From: Mobilicoccus caccae
GTDB taxonomy: Bacteria; Actinomycetota; Actinomycetes; Actinomycetales; Dermatophilaceae
Direction: 5' to 3'
Assembly (NCBI RefSeq): GCF_030161635.1
Contig: NZ_BSUO01000001.1
Location: forward strand, 3,763,199 to 3,827,198
Length of the DNA: 64,000 nucleotides
This document shows, piece by piece, positions 26,349 through 36,262 of this stretch (position 1 is its first letter; each line of letters starts with the position of its first letter). The notes below the pieces were generated by a model. That model worked only from the letters and a program-made list of their open reading frames with translations, did no database searches and was not told where the DNA came from. The translations under genes and the position numbers were made by a program.

Positions 26349-28241
26349 GTGCAGCCTGCCGCGCTTCCCCCTCCCGCCGCGACCGAGGTCGGTGTGCCCA
26401 CCGACGACGACACCGCCGTCGATCCGAGGGCTCTCGCGGTGCTGCGGGAGGTGTGGGGGTACGAGCACTTCCGCGGTGACCAGGCGCGGATCATCGACAC
26501 CGTGATCCGGGGCGGCGACGCCCTCGTGCTCATGCCGACCGGGGGCGGCAAATCGCTCTGTTACCAGGTGCCTTCGCTCGTGCGGGAGGGCACGGGAATC
26601 GTCGTCTCCCCGCTCATCGCGCTCATGGCCGATCAGGTCACCGCGCTCGAGGCGCTAGGGGTGCGGGCGGGGTTCCTCAACTCCACCCAGCTTCCGGACC
26701 AGCGCCGTAAGACCGAACGCGCCTACCTCGCGGGCGAACTCGACCTGCTGTACCTCGCTCCCGAGCGGTTGCGCAGCGAGCAGACCCTGCAGCTCCTCGA
26801 GGCCGGTCGCATCGCGTTGTTCGCCATCGACGAGGCCCACTGCGTCTCGCAGTGGGGACACGACTTCCGGCCCGACTACCTGCAACTCTCCATGCTCGCG
26901 CAGCGCTGGCCGCAGGTCCCGCGCATCGCCCTCACCGCGACCGCGACCCGGGCCACGCACCACGAGATCGCCGAACGCCTGCACCTCGTCGACGCCGAGC
27001 ACTTCGTCGCCGACTTCGACCGCCCCAACATCACCTACCGCATCGTCGCGAAGAACAATCCGCGCGCCCAGCTCCTGCAGTTCCTGCGCACCGAGCACAC
27101 GGGCGATTCCGGCATCGTCTACTGCCTGAGCAGGGCGAGTGTGGAGAAGACCGCCGACCACCTCGTCGACCAGGGCATCCCGGCCCTGCCCTATCACGCA
27201 GGCCTCGACCGCGAGACGCGTGCGCGCAACCAGGCGCGGTTCCTTCGGGAAGAGGGGTTGGTCATGGTCGCGACGATCGCGTTCGGCATGGGAATCGACA
27301 AACCCGATGTGCGCTTCGTCGCCCACCTCGACCTGCCCAAATCGGTCGAGGGCTACTACCAGGAGACCGGCCGCGCCGGCCGCGACGGGCTGCCCTCGAC
27401 CGCGTGGCTCACCTACGGCCTCGCCGACGTGGTCCAACTGCGGCGCATGATCGAGGGCGGGGAGGGCGACGCCGCCCACCGCCGTCGCCAGCAGCAGCAC
27501 CTCGATGCGATCCTCGCGCTCTGCGAGACCGTGACGTGCCGCCGTTCGCAACTGCTCGCCTACTTCGGCCAGGAGGGCACCGCGCCCTGCGGCAACTGCG
27601 ACACGTGCCTGCAGCCGCCGCAGGCCTGGGACGGCACCATCCCGGCACAGAAGCTGCTCTCGACCGTCGTCCGCCTCGACCGTCGCGGGCAGCGTTACGG
27701 CGCAGGCCATCTCATCGACATCCTGCTCGGCCGGACGACCCAGCGCGTCACCCAGTTCGGACACGACGACCTCACGACGTTCGGTATCGGCACCGAGCTG
27801 AGCGAGGTCGAGTGGCGCGGCGTCGTGCGGCAGCTGCTCGCCGCCGGTCTGCTGGCCGTCGAGGGGGAGTACGGCGTGCTCGGCCTGACCCCCGCGAGCG
27901 GGGAGGTGCTGCGCGGGGAGCGTGAGCTCATGCTCCGCCGCGAGCCGGCCACGTCGCGGTCCCGCACCTCCGGCAGCACGAAGAAGAAGACCGACGCCGC
28001 GGTCGCCGACCTCGACCCGGAGTCCGCCGAGCGGTTCGAACGACTGCGCGCGTGGCGGGCCGCGACGGCCAAGGAGGCCGGGGTGCCCGCCTACGTCGTC
28101 TTCCATGACGCGACGCTGCGCGCCGTCGCCGCGCAGGCCCCGACCTCCCTCGAGGCCCTCGGCGGGATCAGCGGCATCGGGGCCACAAAACTCGACCGCT
28201 ACGGGGCAGGCCTGCTCGCGGCGCTCGACGAGGAATCCTGA
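26349..28241 (+). CDS. recQ: ATP-dependent DNA helicase RecQ
   Basis: 630 residues. Motif 0 [10 protein letters not shown], Walker [17 protein letters not shown] box and aromatic loop [20 protein letters not shown] motif TATATRAT, motif [12 protein letters not shown], the zinc cysteines C..CGNCDTC of the RQC region, and a C-terminal HRDC domain ([19 protein letters not shown]). Unwinds forked DNA in recombination and repair. Starts at GTG 26349; downstream in-frame starts before motif 0 are also possible. Confidence 0.95.
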   Translation: MQPAALPPPAATEVGVPTDDDTAVDPRALAVLREVWGYEHFRGDQARIIDTVIRGGDALVLMPTGGGKSLCYQVPSLVREGTGIVVSPLIALMADQVTALEALGVRAGFLNSTQLPDQRRKTERAYLAGELDLLYLAPERLRSEQTLQLLEAGRIALFAIDEAHCVSQWGHDFRPDYLQLSMLAQRWPQVPRIALTATATRATHHEIAERLHLVDAEHFVADFDRPNITYRIVAKNNPRAQLLQFLRTEHTGDSGIVYCLSRASVEKTADHLVDQGIPALPYHAGLDRETRARNQARFLREEGLVMVATIAFGMGIDKPDVRFVAHLDLPKSVEGYYQETGRAGRDGLPSTAWLTYGLADVVQLRRMIEGGEGDAAHRRRQQQHLDAILALCETVTCRRSQLLAYFGQEGTAPCGNCDTCLQPPQAWDGTIPAQKLLSTVVRLDRRGQRYGAGHLIDILLGRTTQRVTQFGHDDLTTFGIGTELSEVEWRGVVRQLLAAGLLAVEGEYGVLGLTPASGEVLRGERELMLRREPATSRSRTSGSTKKKTDAAVADLDPESAERFERLRAWRAATAKEAGVPAYVVFHDATLRAVAAQAPTSLEALGGISGIGATKLDRYGAGLLAALDEES

Positions 28242-28323
28242 GCCGTTTTCATTGCGGACAGAAGTTGACCGCAGCGCTGTCTAGCGTCGGTCCTGTCATC
28301 GAGACACGACCTGAGGAGATGTC

Positions 28324-28881
28324 ATGAGCGAGCGCGACGACCTGATCGAGACCCTGGCACGACACCGGGGATTCCTGCTGCAGACCGCCGAGGGCCTGAC
28401 CGACGAGCAGGCGCGGACCTCGAGCACCGTGAGTGCCCTGAGCATCGCGAGCCTGCTCAAGCACGTGGCCGACACCGAGGAGCAGTGGATGGACTTCGCC
28501 GTGCGCGGCGCCGAGGCGTTCGGCGACTCGACCGTCTACGACGCCGACGTCGACTGGGAGGCCGTCGATGCCGAGGCGGCGACGAACGACGGGGACTGGT
28601 CCGACAGCGACTGGGAGGACACGCGGTTCGTGCTGACCGACGAGGAGACCCTGGAGGTGTTGCGCGCTCGCGTCGCGGAGGTGGCGGCGAAGACCGAGGC
28701 GATCCTGCGCGAGGTGGACCTCGACGTCACACACCCCCTGCCCGAGGCTCCGTGGTTCGACGCCGGCGCGAGCTGGTCGGCACGTCGCGTGGCGCTGCAC
28801 GTCATCGCCGAGATCAGCCAGCACTCCGGCCACGCCGACATCATCCGCGAGGCCGTCGACGGGCAACGCACGATGGGGTGA
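28324..28881 (+). CDS. DinB-family protein
   Basis: 185-residue four-helix-bundle protein. The DinB metal-site histidines are in LLKHVADTEEQW, and further on HVIAEISQHSGHADIIREAVDG, matching the three-His nickel/zinc pattern. Actinobacterial members (DUF664-like) include mycothiol-dependent enzymes; the substrate here is unknown. GAGGAG lies before ATG 28324. Confidence 0.9.
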   Translation: MSERDDLIETLARHRGFLLQTAEGLTDEQARTSSTVSALSIASLLKHVADTEEQWMDFAVRGAEAFGDSTVYDADVDWEAVDAEAATNDGDWSDSDWEDTRFVLTDEETLEVLRARVAEVAAKTEAILREVDLDVTHPLPEAPWFDAGASWSARRVALHVIAEISQHSGHADIIREAVDGQRTMG

Positions 28882-28912
28882 GCGATCCACACACCGAAGA
28901 GCGCCGCACAGG

Positions 28913-29110
28913 TCAGGCAATCTGCAAGTAGGTGGCCAGCACGTCGTGCACCACCGCTTCGGGTGATTGGCCGTCCTTCTTCGCGCGCTCATCGATCGCA
29001 TCCAAGAAGTCGACCGGGACGATCTGCAACCGCTGGAAGTGTGGATTCGGCTCCGATGGCAGGTCGGACGAATCGTATCCGGCATCCGCCTCCGACACGA
29101 TGGCGGCCAC
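28913..29110 (-). CDS. small ribbon-helix-helix-like protein
   Basis: 65 residues. The C-terminal half FQRLQIVPVDFLDAIDERAK then SPEAVVHDVLATYLQ has the beta-helix-helix pattern of CopG/Arc-type DNA-binding proteins. An acidic N-terminal head precedes it. No toxin gene adjoins it. Could be a solitary antitoxin or regulator; start uncertain. Confidence 0.5.
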   Translation of the reverse strand: MAAIVSEADAGYDSSDLPSEPNPHFQRLQIVPVDFLDAIDERAKKDGQSPEAVVHDVLATYLQIA

Positions 29111-29213
29111 CTGCTCTGTGTCAGCCCCGGCACGCGGATGGTCTCATCGAGACCTTCCCCCGACACGGGCGACTCGGTAGCGTTCACGCATCGACCCGCC
29201 CGAGGAGGGCCCC

Positions 29214-29585
29214 ATGGCGCACGGCGACATCACCCACATCGACATCCCCGTCGAAGACCTGGATCGGGCTCAGGCCTTCTACTCCCGCCTGTTCGGATGG
29301 CAGATCTCGGCGCCGCCCGGCTTCGAGGACTACCCCATGTGGCAGGCGCCCAACAAGGTCAGCGGTGGCGGGTTGGCGCCCAGGGAGGGCGGATTCACCC
29401 AACCCCGCTCCTACGTCGAGGTCGACTCCATCGACGACACCCTCGCGCTGGCCACCGAGAACGGCGGCACCGTCGCCATGGAGAAGTCGCCGATCACCGA
29501 CACGAGCTGGTTCGCGGTCTTCACCGACCCCGACGGCAACCACATCGGCCTCTACGAAGGAATCACCGAGGTCTCCCAGGGCTGA
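29214..29585 (+). CDS. VOC-family (glyoxalase-like) protein
   Basis: 123 residues with two beta-alpha-beta-beta-beta modules: ITHIDIPVEDLDRAQAFYSR LFGW at the start and FAVFTDPDGNHIGLYEG at the end. Likely metal-dependent small-molecule enzyme or binding protein; substrate cannot be told. GAGG lies before ATG 29214. Confidence 0.88.
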   Translation: MAHGDITHIDIPVEDLDRAQAFYSRLFGWQISAPPGFEDYPMWQAPNKVSGGGLAPREGGFTQPRSYVEVDSIDDTLALATENGGTVAMEKSPITDTSWFAVFTDPDGNHIGLYEGITEVSQG

Positions 29586-29633
29586 GTCACCCGCCGCGGA
29601 GGCACACGAGCCGGCCACGGGCGCCCACCCCAC

Positions 29634-30308
29634 TCACCGATAGAACGCGCGGACCATCTCCGCCTCGGCCTCGGCCAGGTGGGCGGCCATCACGGCCCCC
29701 GCCCGCTCGGGGTCACCCGCGCCGATGGCGTCGAGGACGTCACGATGCGCGGACCGTTCGCTGTCGGCGCCGATGTAGGTGGCCAGTGGCGGCAGCAGTC
29801 GGTGGGCCCGGGCCGTCTCGGCCCACAGGGATTCGAGGATGCGCAGCGCGCGCTTGTTCCGCGCAGCCACGGCGATCCGGCGATGGAACCGGTGAGCGGC
29901 GTCGACGGCCTGCGGGGCGGTCGGCGCCGAGATCTGCTCCTCCAACAGACCCTCGAGGTCGGCACGCAGATCCGGAGAGGTCGCGGCCGCCGCAGCCGAC
30001 GCGGCGGCCGGTTCGAGGATCTGCCGAAGGTGCATGACCTCGCGGATGTCGTTGAAGCCCATGCTGCTCACCGCGTACCCGCGACGGGGGATGAGCGTGA
30101 TCCACCCTTCGACGACGAGCATCTGCAGCGCCTCACGCACCGGGGTCTTGGAGACGCCGAACTCGGCGGCGAGGGACTTCTCGAGCAGGAGATCTCCCGG
30201 ATGCAACACGGTCGTGACGATCTGCCGGCGGATCGTGTCACGCAGCGACTCGGCCAGAGACGCAGGTGCGTGGAGGTCGGCCGGGTCGGAGGTCACAGGG
30301 GACATCAC
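29634..30308 (-). CDS. GntR-family regulator (FCD/FadR subfamily)
   Basis: 224 residues. Winged helix: LRDTIRRQIVTTVLHPGDLLLE then FGVSKTPVREALQMLVVEGW, followed by an all-helical FCD ligand domain (REVMHLRQILEPAAASAAA, and H at AHRFHRRIA). Divergent from the MFS transporter and the lactate dehydrogenase-like gene, so it probably represses them and responds to a carboxylate such as lactate; inferred from layout. Confidence 0.92.
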   Translation of the reverse strand: MMSPVTSDPADLHAPASLAESLRDTIRRQIVTTVLHPGDLLLEKSLAAEFGVSKTPVREALQMLVVEGWITLIPRRGYAVSSMGFNDIREVMHLRQILEPAAASAAAAATSPDLRADLEGLLEEQISAPTAPQAVDAAHRFHRRIAVAARNKRALRILESLWAETARAHRLLPPLATYIGADSERSAHRDVLDAIGAGDPERAGAVMAAHLAEAEAEMVRAFYR

Positions 30309-30411
30309 ATCCCGCGCCGTCCTCAGAAAGCAACTGCGGAGGGGGTTCCGTGATCCCGGTCACGATGCTAAACATATATCTCCGTCATCCACTCGTCAGG
30401 AGCGACCACCC

Positions 30412-31782
30412 ATGTCCTCGATCCCGCAGTCACGCGATGTCCGCGGGGACCTGTCCCCGGGAGCGCGCAGAGCCCTGTTCGCCTCCATGGTCGGCACCCT
30501 CATCGAGTGGTACGACTACGCGCTCTACGGGGCCGCGGCAGCCCTGATCATCGGTCCCCTCTTCTTCCCCGGCAGCATCGATTCCGCTGCTCAGATGGCG
30601 GCGTTCGCGACGTTCGCCGTCGGGTTCGTCGTCCGGCCGCTCGGCGGGCTGATCGTCGCGCACATCGGCGACACCTTCGGGCGAAAGCCCGCGATGATCC
30701 TCACGATCGTGCTCATGGGTGCCGCCACCGTCGGCATCGGCCTGCTGCCCACGGCCGCCTCGATCGGGGTGTGGGCCCCGATCCTCCTCGTGGTGTTCCG
30801 CCTCCTGCAGGGCTTCGGCGCCGGAGCGGAGTTGGCCGGAGCGATGACGGTCGTCGCCGAGTTCACCCCCGTGCGTCGGCGCGGCTTCTTCACCGCGCTG
30901 GTCCTGTCGGCACCGCCGGCGGGCACCCTGCTCGCGACGCTCGCGTTCCTCGCCGTCTCCTGGCTGCCGACGCCGGTGCTGCTCGGGTGGGCCTGGCGTA
31001 TCCCGTTCCTGATCTCGGCCGTGTTGTTCTTCGTCGCCCTCTACATCCGCAACCGCATGGAGGAGACCCCGGAGTTCGCCCACGTCGCCCGCCGCCAGAG
31101 CGAGGCCCGCCGTCAGGCCGTTCCGGTCGGGCAGTTGCTGCGCGGGTCGTGGCGCAACGTCATCACCGCGTTCCTCGCTGTGACCGGCCACAACGCGAAC
31201 AACTACATCCTCGCGGCGTTCTCCCTGTCGTTCATGACGAAGGTCGCCGGCATGCCCCGGGGTTCGGCCCTGCTCGCCGTGTCGATCGCGTCCCTGTTCG
31301 GCGTCGTCGGCTCTCCGGTCGGTGGGTGGCTGGCGGACCGCTTCGGCGCCGGCCGGATCATGGGGATCGGCGCGGCCATCGGCATGCTCTACGCCTACCC
31401 GCTGTTCCTCGCCATGCAGTCGGGCAACGTGCTCATCGCCACGCTGGTGCTGTGCTTCGGTTACGGCGTCGTGCTCTCCATGACCTCCGGGGCGCAGGGC
31501 GCGTTCCTCACCAACCTGTTCCCGATCCGCTACCGGTTCTCGGGAGTGGCGATGTCGCGCGAGCTGAACGGCGCGATCGTCGCCGGCAACACGCCCCTCA
31601 TCGCGACTGCGCTCATCGCGGCGGCGGGTGGCGGCATCCACCTGGCGGCCGGCTTCCTGGCCGTGTGCTTCGCCGTCACGATCCTCGCCGTGGTCCTGGC
31701 GCGGGGGAAGGCCGACTCCCCGCACGCCGAGACCGAGGAGGACTCCCGGGACGCGGCCGTGACCCCCGGGGCGGCATCGTGA
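30412..31782 (+). CDS. MFS transporter, metabolite:H+ symporter family
   Basis: 456 residues, 12 helices. Begins ARRALFASMVGTLIEWYDYA, the signature of the MHS (ShiA/ProP/KgtP) group, with loop motif HIGDTFGRKPAM. Likely imports a carboxylate. ATG 30412 has AGGAG upstream; earlier in-frame starts lie in the promoter. Stop overlaps the next gene start (GTGA, 31779-31782), so both genes are co-translated. Confidence 0.92.
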   Translation: MSSIPQSRDVRGDLSPGARRALFASMVGTLIEWYDYALYGAAAALIIGPLFFPGSIDSAAQMAAFATFAVGFVVRPLGGLIVAHIGDTFGRKPAMILTIVLMGAATVGIGLLPTAASIGVWAPILLVVFRLLQGFGAGAELAGAMTVVAEFTPVRRRGFFTALVLSAPPAGTLLATLAFLAVSWLPTPVLLGWAWRIPFLISAVLFFVALYIRNRMEETPEFAHVARRQSEARRQAVPVGQLLRGSWRNVITAFLAVTGHNANNYILAAFSLSFMTKVAGMPRGSALLAVSIASLFGVVGSPVGGWLADRFGAGRIMGIGAAIGMLYAYPLFLAMQSGNVLIATLVLCFGYGVVLSMTSGAQGAFLTNLFPIRYRFSGVAMSRELNGAIVAGNTPLIATALIAAAGGGIHLAAGFLAVCFAVTILAVVLARGKADSPHAETEEDSRDAAVTPGAAS

Positions 31783-33013
31783 AGCGTCGGCTCCCTCAGG
31801 TCGGTGAGTTGCGGGCTCTCGTCAACGTCGCCCCACCGACTCTGGATCGCACCGGTGCCCGACTCCGACGTGCTGCCGACGTGGCCGACCTGCGCCGGAT
31901 CGCCAGGCGCGTCACCCCCGTGCCGCGTTCGACTACGTCGACGGTGCTGCCGGCAGCGAGGAGGGGATGCGCCGCAACCTCAACGCCTTTCGCGACCTGG
32001 AGCTGCGCCCCCACGTGTTGAACGACGTGGGGACCCTCGACCTGTCCCGTGAGGTGTTCGGTCGACGCAGCACCCTGCCGGTCGGCATCGCGCCCACGGG
32101 ATTCACGCGCATGATGCACACCGAGGGTGAGATCGCCGGAGCGCGAGCGGCGGCCCGGTTCGGCATCCCGTACGCGCTGTCGACGATGGGCACCACCTCG
32201 ATCGAGGACGTCGCCGCGGCGGCACCCGACGGGCGGCGCTGGTTCCAGCTGTACCTGTGGCGGGACCGGCGCGAGTTGTCCCTCGCCCTGCTCGAACGGG
32301 CCCGTACCTCCGGGTACGACGCCCTGCTCGTCACCGTCGACACCGCCACCGGCGGCCTACGACACCGCGACGTGCGCAACGGCATGACGATCCCGCCGCA
32401 GCTCACCGCACGGACGATCCTCGATGCCTCCTACCGCCCACGATGGTGGTTCGACTTCCTCACCACCGAGCCGCTGCGGTTCGCCACGCTGACCGACTCG
32501 GCCAGCATGACCTCCCAGGTCATCGGGTCGATGTTCGACCCAACCCTGTCCCTGGACGACCTCGCCTGGATCCGGCAGGCCTGGCCGGGCACCCTCGTCG
32601 TCAAGGGCGTCCAGACCGTCGACGACGCACGCCGGGTCGTCGATCACGGAGTCGACGGCATCTACCTGTCGAATCACGGCGGCCGGCAACTGGATCGGCC
32701 TCCGGTACCGCTGCGGGTGCTCCCGGCGGTGCGCGAGGCGGTCGGGCCGGACCCGACGATCGTGCTCGACTCCGGCATCACCAACGGTGGCGACATCCTC
32801 GCGGCCCTCGCCCTCGGGGCCGACTTCACGATGATCGGCCGCGCCTACCTGTACGGCCTGATGGCCGGCGGTCAGGCCGGGGTGGAGCGGTGTCTGGAGA
32901 TCCTGGCCCGCGAGATGGCCGTGACGCTGCAGCTCATGGGTGTGCCCAGCGTTGCCGACCTGACTCCGGACGACGTCGTCCTCGACGCCGACGCCGCGGC
33001 GCGGTGGCGCTGA
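31779..33013 (+). CDS. FMN-dependent alpha-hydroxy acid dehydrogenase, LldD-like (single-base frameshift at 31915-31919)
   Basis: Repaired length 411 residues. N-terminus KRRLPQVGELRALVNVAPPT, then after the run of five C one extra C restores RRVTPRAAFDYVDGAAGSEEG and the intact body. FMN-enzyme motifs: PVGIAPTGFTRMMH, the catalytic His/Arg in SNHGGRQLD, and LDSGITNGGDI. Oxidises an alpha-hydroxy acid, probably L-lactate, given the transporter and FCD regulator beside it. Without repair the coding frame would begin only at ATG 31967 and lack the first FMN-barrel strand. Confidence 0.85.
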
Positions 33014-33040
33014 GACCTCAACCGCTCCCTGAGAGCGGCG

Positions 33041-33077
33041 CGTCGATCCCGGCGGCGAAGATCGCCCGGGATCGACG
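33041..33077. terminator. candidate terminator after the lactate-dehydrogenase-like gene
   Basis: Perfect 12-bp arms CGTCGATCCCGG (33041-33052) and CCGGGATCGACG (33066-33077), 13-nt loop, beginning 28 bp after the stop. No U-tract. Confidence 0.6.
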
Positions 33078-33215
33078 TGCTCGGCATGAAGGCGGGCCTA
33101 CGTGGGGCCGTCTCCTGGTCGATGCCGCGGGCCCTGGCGTCTCCTCGGATGCGGGAATGAGGAGACATCTACGCATTAATAAGATCGGTTTTCACTACTG
33201 CTAGTGTCCCTGGGC

Positions 33216-33944
33216 ATGAGCGACGACGGCTACGCGGCGAACTCGGAATGGTATGCGGCCCTGGTGGCGTCCTGGCAGGACGACAACGACAGCGTCGTGG
33301 GGTCGCTGCTCGGTCGGATCGAGGGCGGCGCCATCGTCGACATCGCCTCGGGTGTGGGCACCGGGTTGCCGCTCCTGCGGAGGCTGGGGGCCGAGCGCCT
33401 GTTCGCGGTGGAACCATCGGCCTCGATGCGTGCCGGGCTGATGACGACGGTCGCGGCCGACCCGGACCTCATGGCGCGGACGACCGTCATCGCGTCGCCG
33501 TTGCCACAAGCCCTGAACGAGCTGCCGGACCATTGGAGCGCGGTCGTCATGCTCAACGCCATCGGCCACCTCGACGACGTCACGCGGACAGCCCTGTGGG
33601 CCGCGACGAGCGACAGACTCCGCGCTGGTGGCCGCTTCGTCATCTCCCTGCAGCCCCCGGATGCGGTGACGACGATCCCGTGGACGGACTTCGGGCCGGT
33701 GCAGATCGGCGAGCGCCGGGTGGCCACGCGGGGACAAGCGGAGCCCGTGGACGACGCTCACGTGGTGTGGACCATGGAATGGACCCTGACGGACGCAGTG
33801 GGCGAGGTCCTGGACCAGCGCAGGGCGAGCCACCCGTGGCGCGTCCTCAGCCGCGCCCAGATCGGCGACGAAGCGGCCGAGTACGGTCTCAGTCCGGCCG
33901 AGGAGGGCGGAACGGCGTCCTTCTTCGCGCTCGAGAAGCGCTGA
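33216..33944 (+). CDS. SAM-dependent methyltransferase, DUF938/class I type
   Basis: 242 residues. SAM-binding motif I IVDIASGVGTGLPLLRRLG, then AVEPSASMRAG and VVMLNAIGHLD as motifs II and III. ATG 33216 is chosen over GTG 33204 because the conserved part begins with MSDDGYAANSEWY. An AT-rich promoter-like stretch lies at 33174-33200. Target unknown; apparently a single gene. Confidence 0.82.
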   Translation: MSDDGYAANSEWYAALVASWQDDNDSVVGSLLGRIEGGAIVDIASGVGTGLPLLRRLGAERLFAVEPSASMRAGLMTTVAADPDLMARTTVIASPLPQALNELPDHWSAVVMLNAIGHLDDVTRTALWAATSDRLRAGGRFVISLQPPDAVTTIPWTDFGPVQIGERRVATRGQAEPVDDAHVVWTMEWTLTDAVGEVLDQRRASHPWRVLSRAQIGDEAAEYGLSPAEEGGTASFFALEKR

Positions 33945-34081
33945 CACTCTGAGGTTGTCAGCGCCGGGCGGTGAGGACGGCCAGTGGCGGTTCGGCGACC
34001 TCCACGAGGTGGGCGCCGACGTAACCGGTCTGAGGCGTGGGCCGCCCGCATCAGCGGATCGCCGTGGGCCGTCGGACGCTG

Positions 34082-34663
34082 CTACAGGTCCCGGCAGGCC
34101 GGGTTGGCGGCGTAGGCGTCTCGGAGCTCGCGTCGACGTTCGATCTGCCGAGCGAGGCGAGGGGCTGCGGTGTAGGCCGCCTGCGCGGCGCTCGCCACCT
34201 GGGCCGGTGCCAACGGGTCGATCCGAGAAGCGGAACCCTCGATGAACTCGGCGGCGTCGGTGACCGCGTCCCGCCGTTCTGTGAAGCTCTCGCGTAGCTC
34301 GGTGAGGACCGTGTCACCGCGCTCAACAGGAGGCGCGCCTACGGAATCCAACACGGTGAGAGCGGTGCCGATCTCGGCGTCCACGCGTCGCAGGTGTGTC
34401 ACCAGCTCAGCTGCCTTGCCTCGATCCGAGACGTCCTGCCAGTCGAGCTGATTTCGTTCGTCGGCAACGGTTCTGACGGATCCCACGGCCCCGCAGACCT
34501 TCGCCAGCCACGGGTCGAGGTCACCGCCTGCCGATCGGGCCGCCTCCCGCACAGCCGGGCCGCCGTCGACCGGCTCGCCGGGGCCGCACCCCGCCAGGGC
34601 GAGAACGCCGGTGAGAGTACATGCCGTGGCCATGCGCGCGGCTCGTGTCGATGCTGTACCCAT
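34082..34663 (-). CDS. hypothetical lipoprotein
   Basis: 193 residues from ATG 34663. Signal peptide with lipobox GVLALAGCGPG, then a helical acidic domain (WLAKVCGAVGSVRTVADERN) rich in Ala and Arg. No family recognised. Divergent from the TetR gene at 34752; the operator at 34722-34745 lies about 60 bp upstream of this start. Confidence 0.75.
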   Translation of the reverse strand: MGTASTRAARMATACTLTGVLALAGCGPGEPVDGGPAVREAARSAGGDLDPWLAKVCGAVGSVRTVADERNQLDWQDVSDRGKAAELVTHLRRVDAEIGTALTVLDSVGAPPVERGDTVLTELRESFTERRDAVTDAAEFIEGSASRIDPLAPAQVASAAQAAYTAAPRLARQIERRRELRDAYAANPACRDL

Positions 34664-34721
34664 GCCGTCTTGTCCCAACTCTCGGTGAGGTGTTCGGCGA
34701 GGCTCGATCCCGCCGATTCCC

Positions 34722-34745
34722 AAACTAGCACGGCCGTGCTAGTTT
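34722..34745. promoter_or_regulatory. 24-bp perfect palindrome, probable TetR operator
   Basis: The half-site AAACTAGCACGG is followed directly by its exact reverse complement, making a perfect 24-bp palindrome that ends 6 bp before the TetR ATG (34752). It is placed to repress the TetR gene itself and possibly the divergent lipoprotein. Confidence 0.85.
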
Positions 34746-34751
34746 CGATTC

Positions 34752-35366
34752 ATGGCACGGGTGAACCACGAGGAACGACGACGCGAGATCGTCGAAGCGG
34801 TATGGCGACTGCTGGAGAACGGCGGGCTCGAGGCCGCGTCCGTACGAGGCGTCATCGCCGAGACGGGACTGTCGTCGGGCTCGATCCGGTACTTCTTCTC
34901 CACACAGGCCGGGCTGCACGAGTTCGCGATGGCCGGCCTCGCCGACCGCGTCCAGGAGCGCATCCGTGACGCCGCGACAGTGCCCGATCTGGCTCGGCGG
35001 GCCGTGGCGATGGTGAGTGAGCTCATGCCACTGCGGGATGACACCGAGCGAGAGCTGGGCATCTGGATGACGTTCGTCACCAAGGGCCGTCATGACCCTG
35101 CTCTGGCTCGGATCGTGACGGAGCAGGCCGGGGCCGTCCGCGAGTTCCTGACCACGGTCGTCATCGATCTGATCCACCTGGGGCTCAGACCCTCCGACAC
35201 CGACGTCGACTCCGAGGTGACGCATCTCAATGCCGTCATCGACGGGCTGACCTTCGAACTGCTGACGACGCCCGGCCTCATCAGCCGCGATCAGGCCGGC
35301 GCCACCATCCACCGCGTACTGCTGCCCGACCAGGGGCGGCCCGAGCAAGAAGGAACATCATCATGA
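34752..35366 (+). CDS. TetR-family transcriptional regulator 1
   Basis: 204 residues. DNA-binding domain RREIVEAVWRLLENGGLEAASVRGVIAETGLSSGSIRYFF is of the BetI/PcaR-like sort (GLSSGSIRYFFST). The leader is very short because a palindromic operator ends just upstream. The stop overlaps the next gene by 4 bp, making an operon with a small membrane protein. Confidence 0.92.
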   Translation: MARVNHEERRREIVEAVWRLLENGGLEAASVRGVIAETGLSSGSIRYFFSTQAGLHEFAMAGLADRVQERIRDAATVPDLARRAVAMVSELMPLRDDTERELGIWMTFVTKGRHDPALARIVTEQAGAVREFLTTVVIDLIHLGLRPSDTDVDSEVTHLNAVIDGLTFELLTTPGLISRDQAGATIHRVLLPDQGRPEQEGTSS

Positions 35367-35599
35367 CCGACCCCACGCGCACAGACCCCACCTCAACCCA
35401 GCAGACGAGCTCACACAAGTGGGCGCCATGGTGGATCTACCTGATCGTGCTGCTCGGCGCCAACTACCTGCGCAGCTACTTCATCCCGGGCAGTTCCTTG
35501 CCCTTGCCCGTCATCGCGGTCATCGCCATCGGCCAGGCGGCGCTGCTGTTCGTGATCGTCACCGCGATCTGGCGAGCCACCCGCCACGACCGGATGTGA
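35363..35599 (+). CDS. small hypothetical membrane protein
   Basis: 78 residues: Thr-rich cytoplasmic head, helix WWIYLIVLLGANYLRSYF and helix VIAVIAIGQAALLFVIVTAIW. ATG overlaps the TetR stop. Probably the gene controlled with the regulator; function unknown. Confidence 0.75.
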   Translation: MTDPTRTDPTSTQQTSSHKWAPWWIYLIVLLGANYLRSYFIPGSSLPLPVIAVIAIGQAALLFVIVTAIWRATRHDRM

Positions 35600-35684
35600 G
35601 GGGGTTCTCCCAGTTTCCACACACCTGCCCGGGCACCGACCGCGCGGTGCCCGGGATCACGAACCCCGGAGGGGCGACCAGCGG

Positions 35685-36185
35685 TCAGGCGAGACGCCGG
35701 CGCCAGCCCACCGACCAGGGGAACGGCGCTCGAGTCAGCCCTCGACCGGACAGCTCCACCACGACACCGTCGAACAGATCCTCCAACAGGGCGTCATGCA
35801 GCGGGATGACGACGACCTGGATCATTCGGCCCGGCCGTTCGAGGACCAGCACGTGCCGCCACAGCAAGCCGTTGTCACGGCCCTCGACGCGAAACTCGTG
35901 GTGGCCCGTCAGGCCCGCATCGGGAGTGAAGCCGAATCGGACCCCGGTGCCGTCGGGGGCGACCTCGTCCACCCGATAACGCACGGGACCGTGTCCACCG
36001 GTGCTACCCACGACCAGGCCGCGATCGAGCACCAGCGGCGGCCACCGGTCGGCCGGCCACACCGAGCCGTCACGGTCGGCCAGCCTGGCGATGATTCCCC
36101 CGGCCTGGTCGATGGTCCCTGGGGTCGTGCGCTCGTGGACGTTGCGGATGCCGGTCAGGGTTCTCGTGGTCCAGCGAGAGGACAT
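35685..36185 (-). CDS. SRPBCC-like hypothetical protein
   Basis: 166 residues. The pattern RNVHERTTPGTIDQAGGIIA, then GPVRYRVDEVAPDGTGVRFGF, HHEFRVEGRDNGLLWRHVLVL and a terminal helix (PLHDALLEDLFDGVVVE) matches the START/SRPBCC ligand-binding fold. Divergent from TetR 2 across a double operator, so presumably its target. Confidence 0.72.
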   Translation of the reverse strand: MSSRWTTRTLTGIRNVHERTTPGTIDQAGGIIARLADRDGSVWPADRWPPLVLDRGLVVGSTGGHGPVRYRVDEVAPDGTGVRFGFTPDAGLTGHHEFRVEGRDNGLLWRHVLVLERPGRMIQVVVIPLHDALLEDLFDGVVVELSGRGLTRAPFPWSVGWRRRLA

Positions 36186-36197
36186 CGCCGCCCACCT

Positions 36198-36250
36198 ACC
36201 GTACGGGTGCGTATGGGACGGTCGATCTGAACCATACGCATCCGTACAGT
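36198..36250. promoter_or_regulatory. paired TetR operators between divergent genes
   Basis: Arms 36198-36216 and 36232-36250 are inverted copies (17 of 19 positions). Each arm is itself an imperfect dyad (CCGTACG-GGTG-CGTATGG and CCATACG-CATC-CGTACAG), so there is one operator for each divergent promoter. The right arm ends 12 bp before the TetR 2 ATG, the left arm lies 12 bp upstream of the SRPBCC gene start. Confidence 0.8.
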
Positions 36251-36262
36251 AATCTGCAAGGC

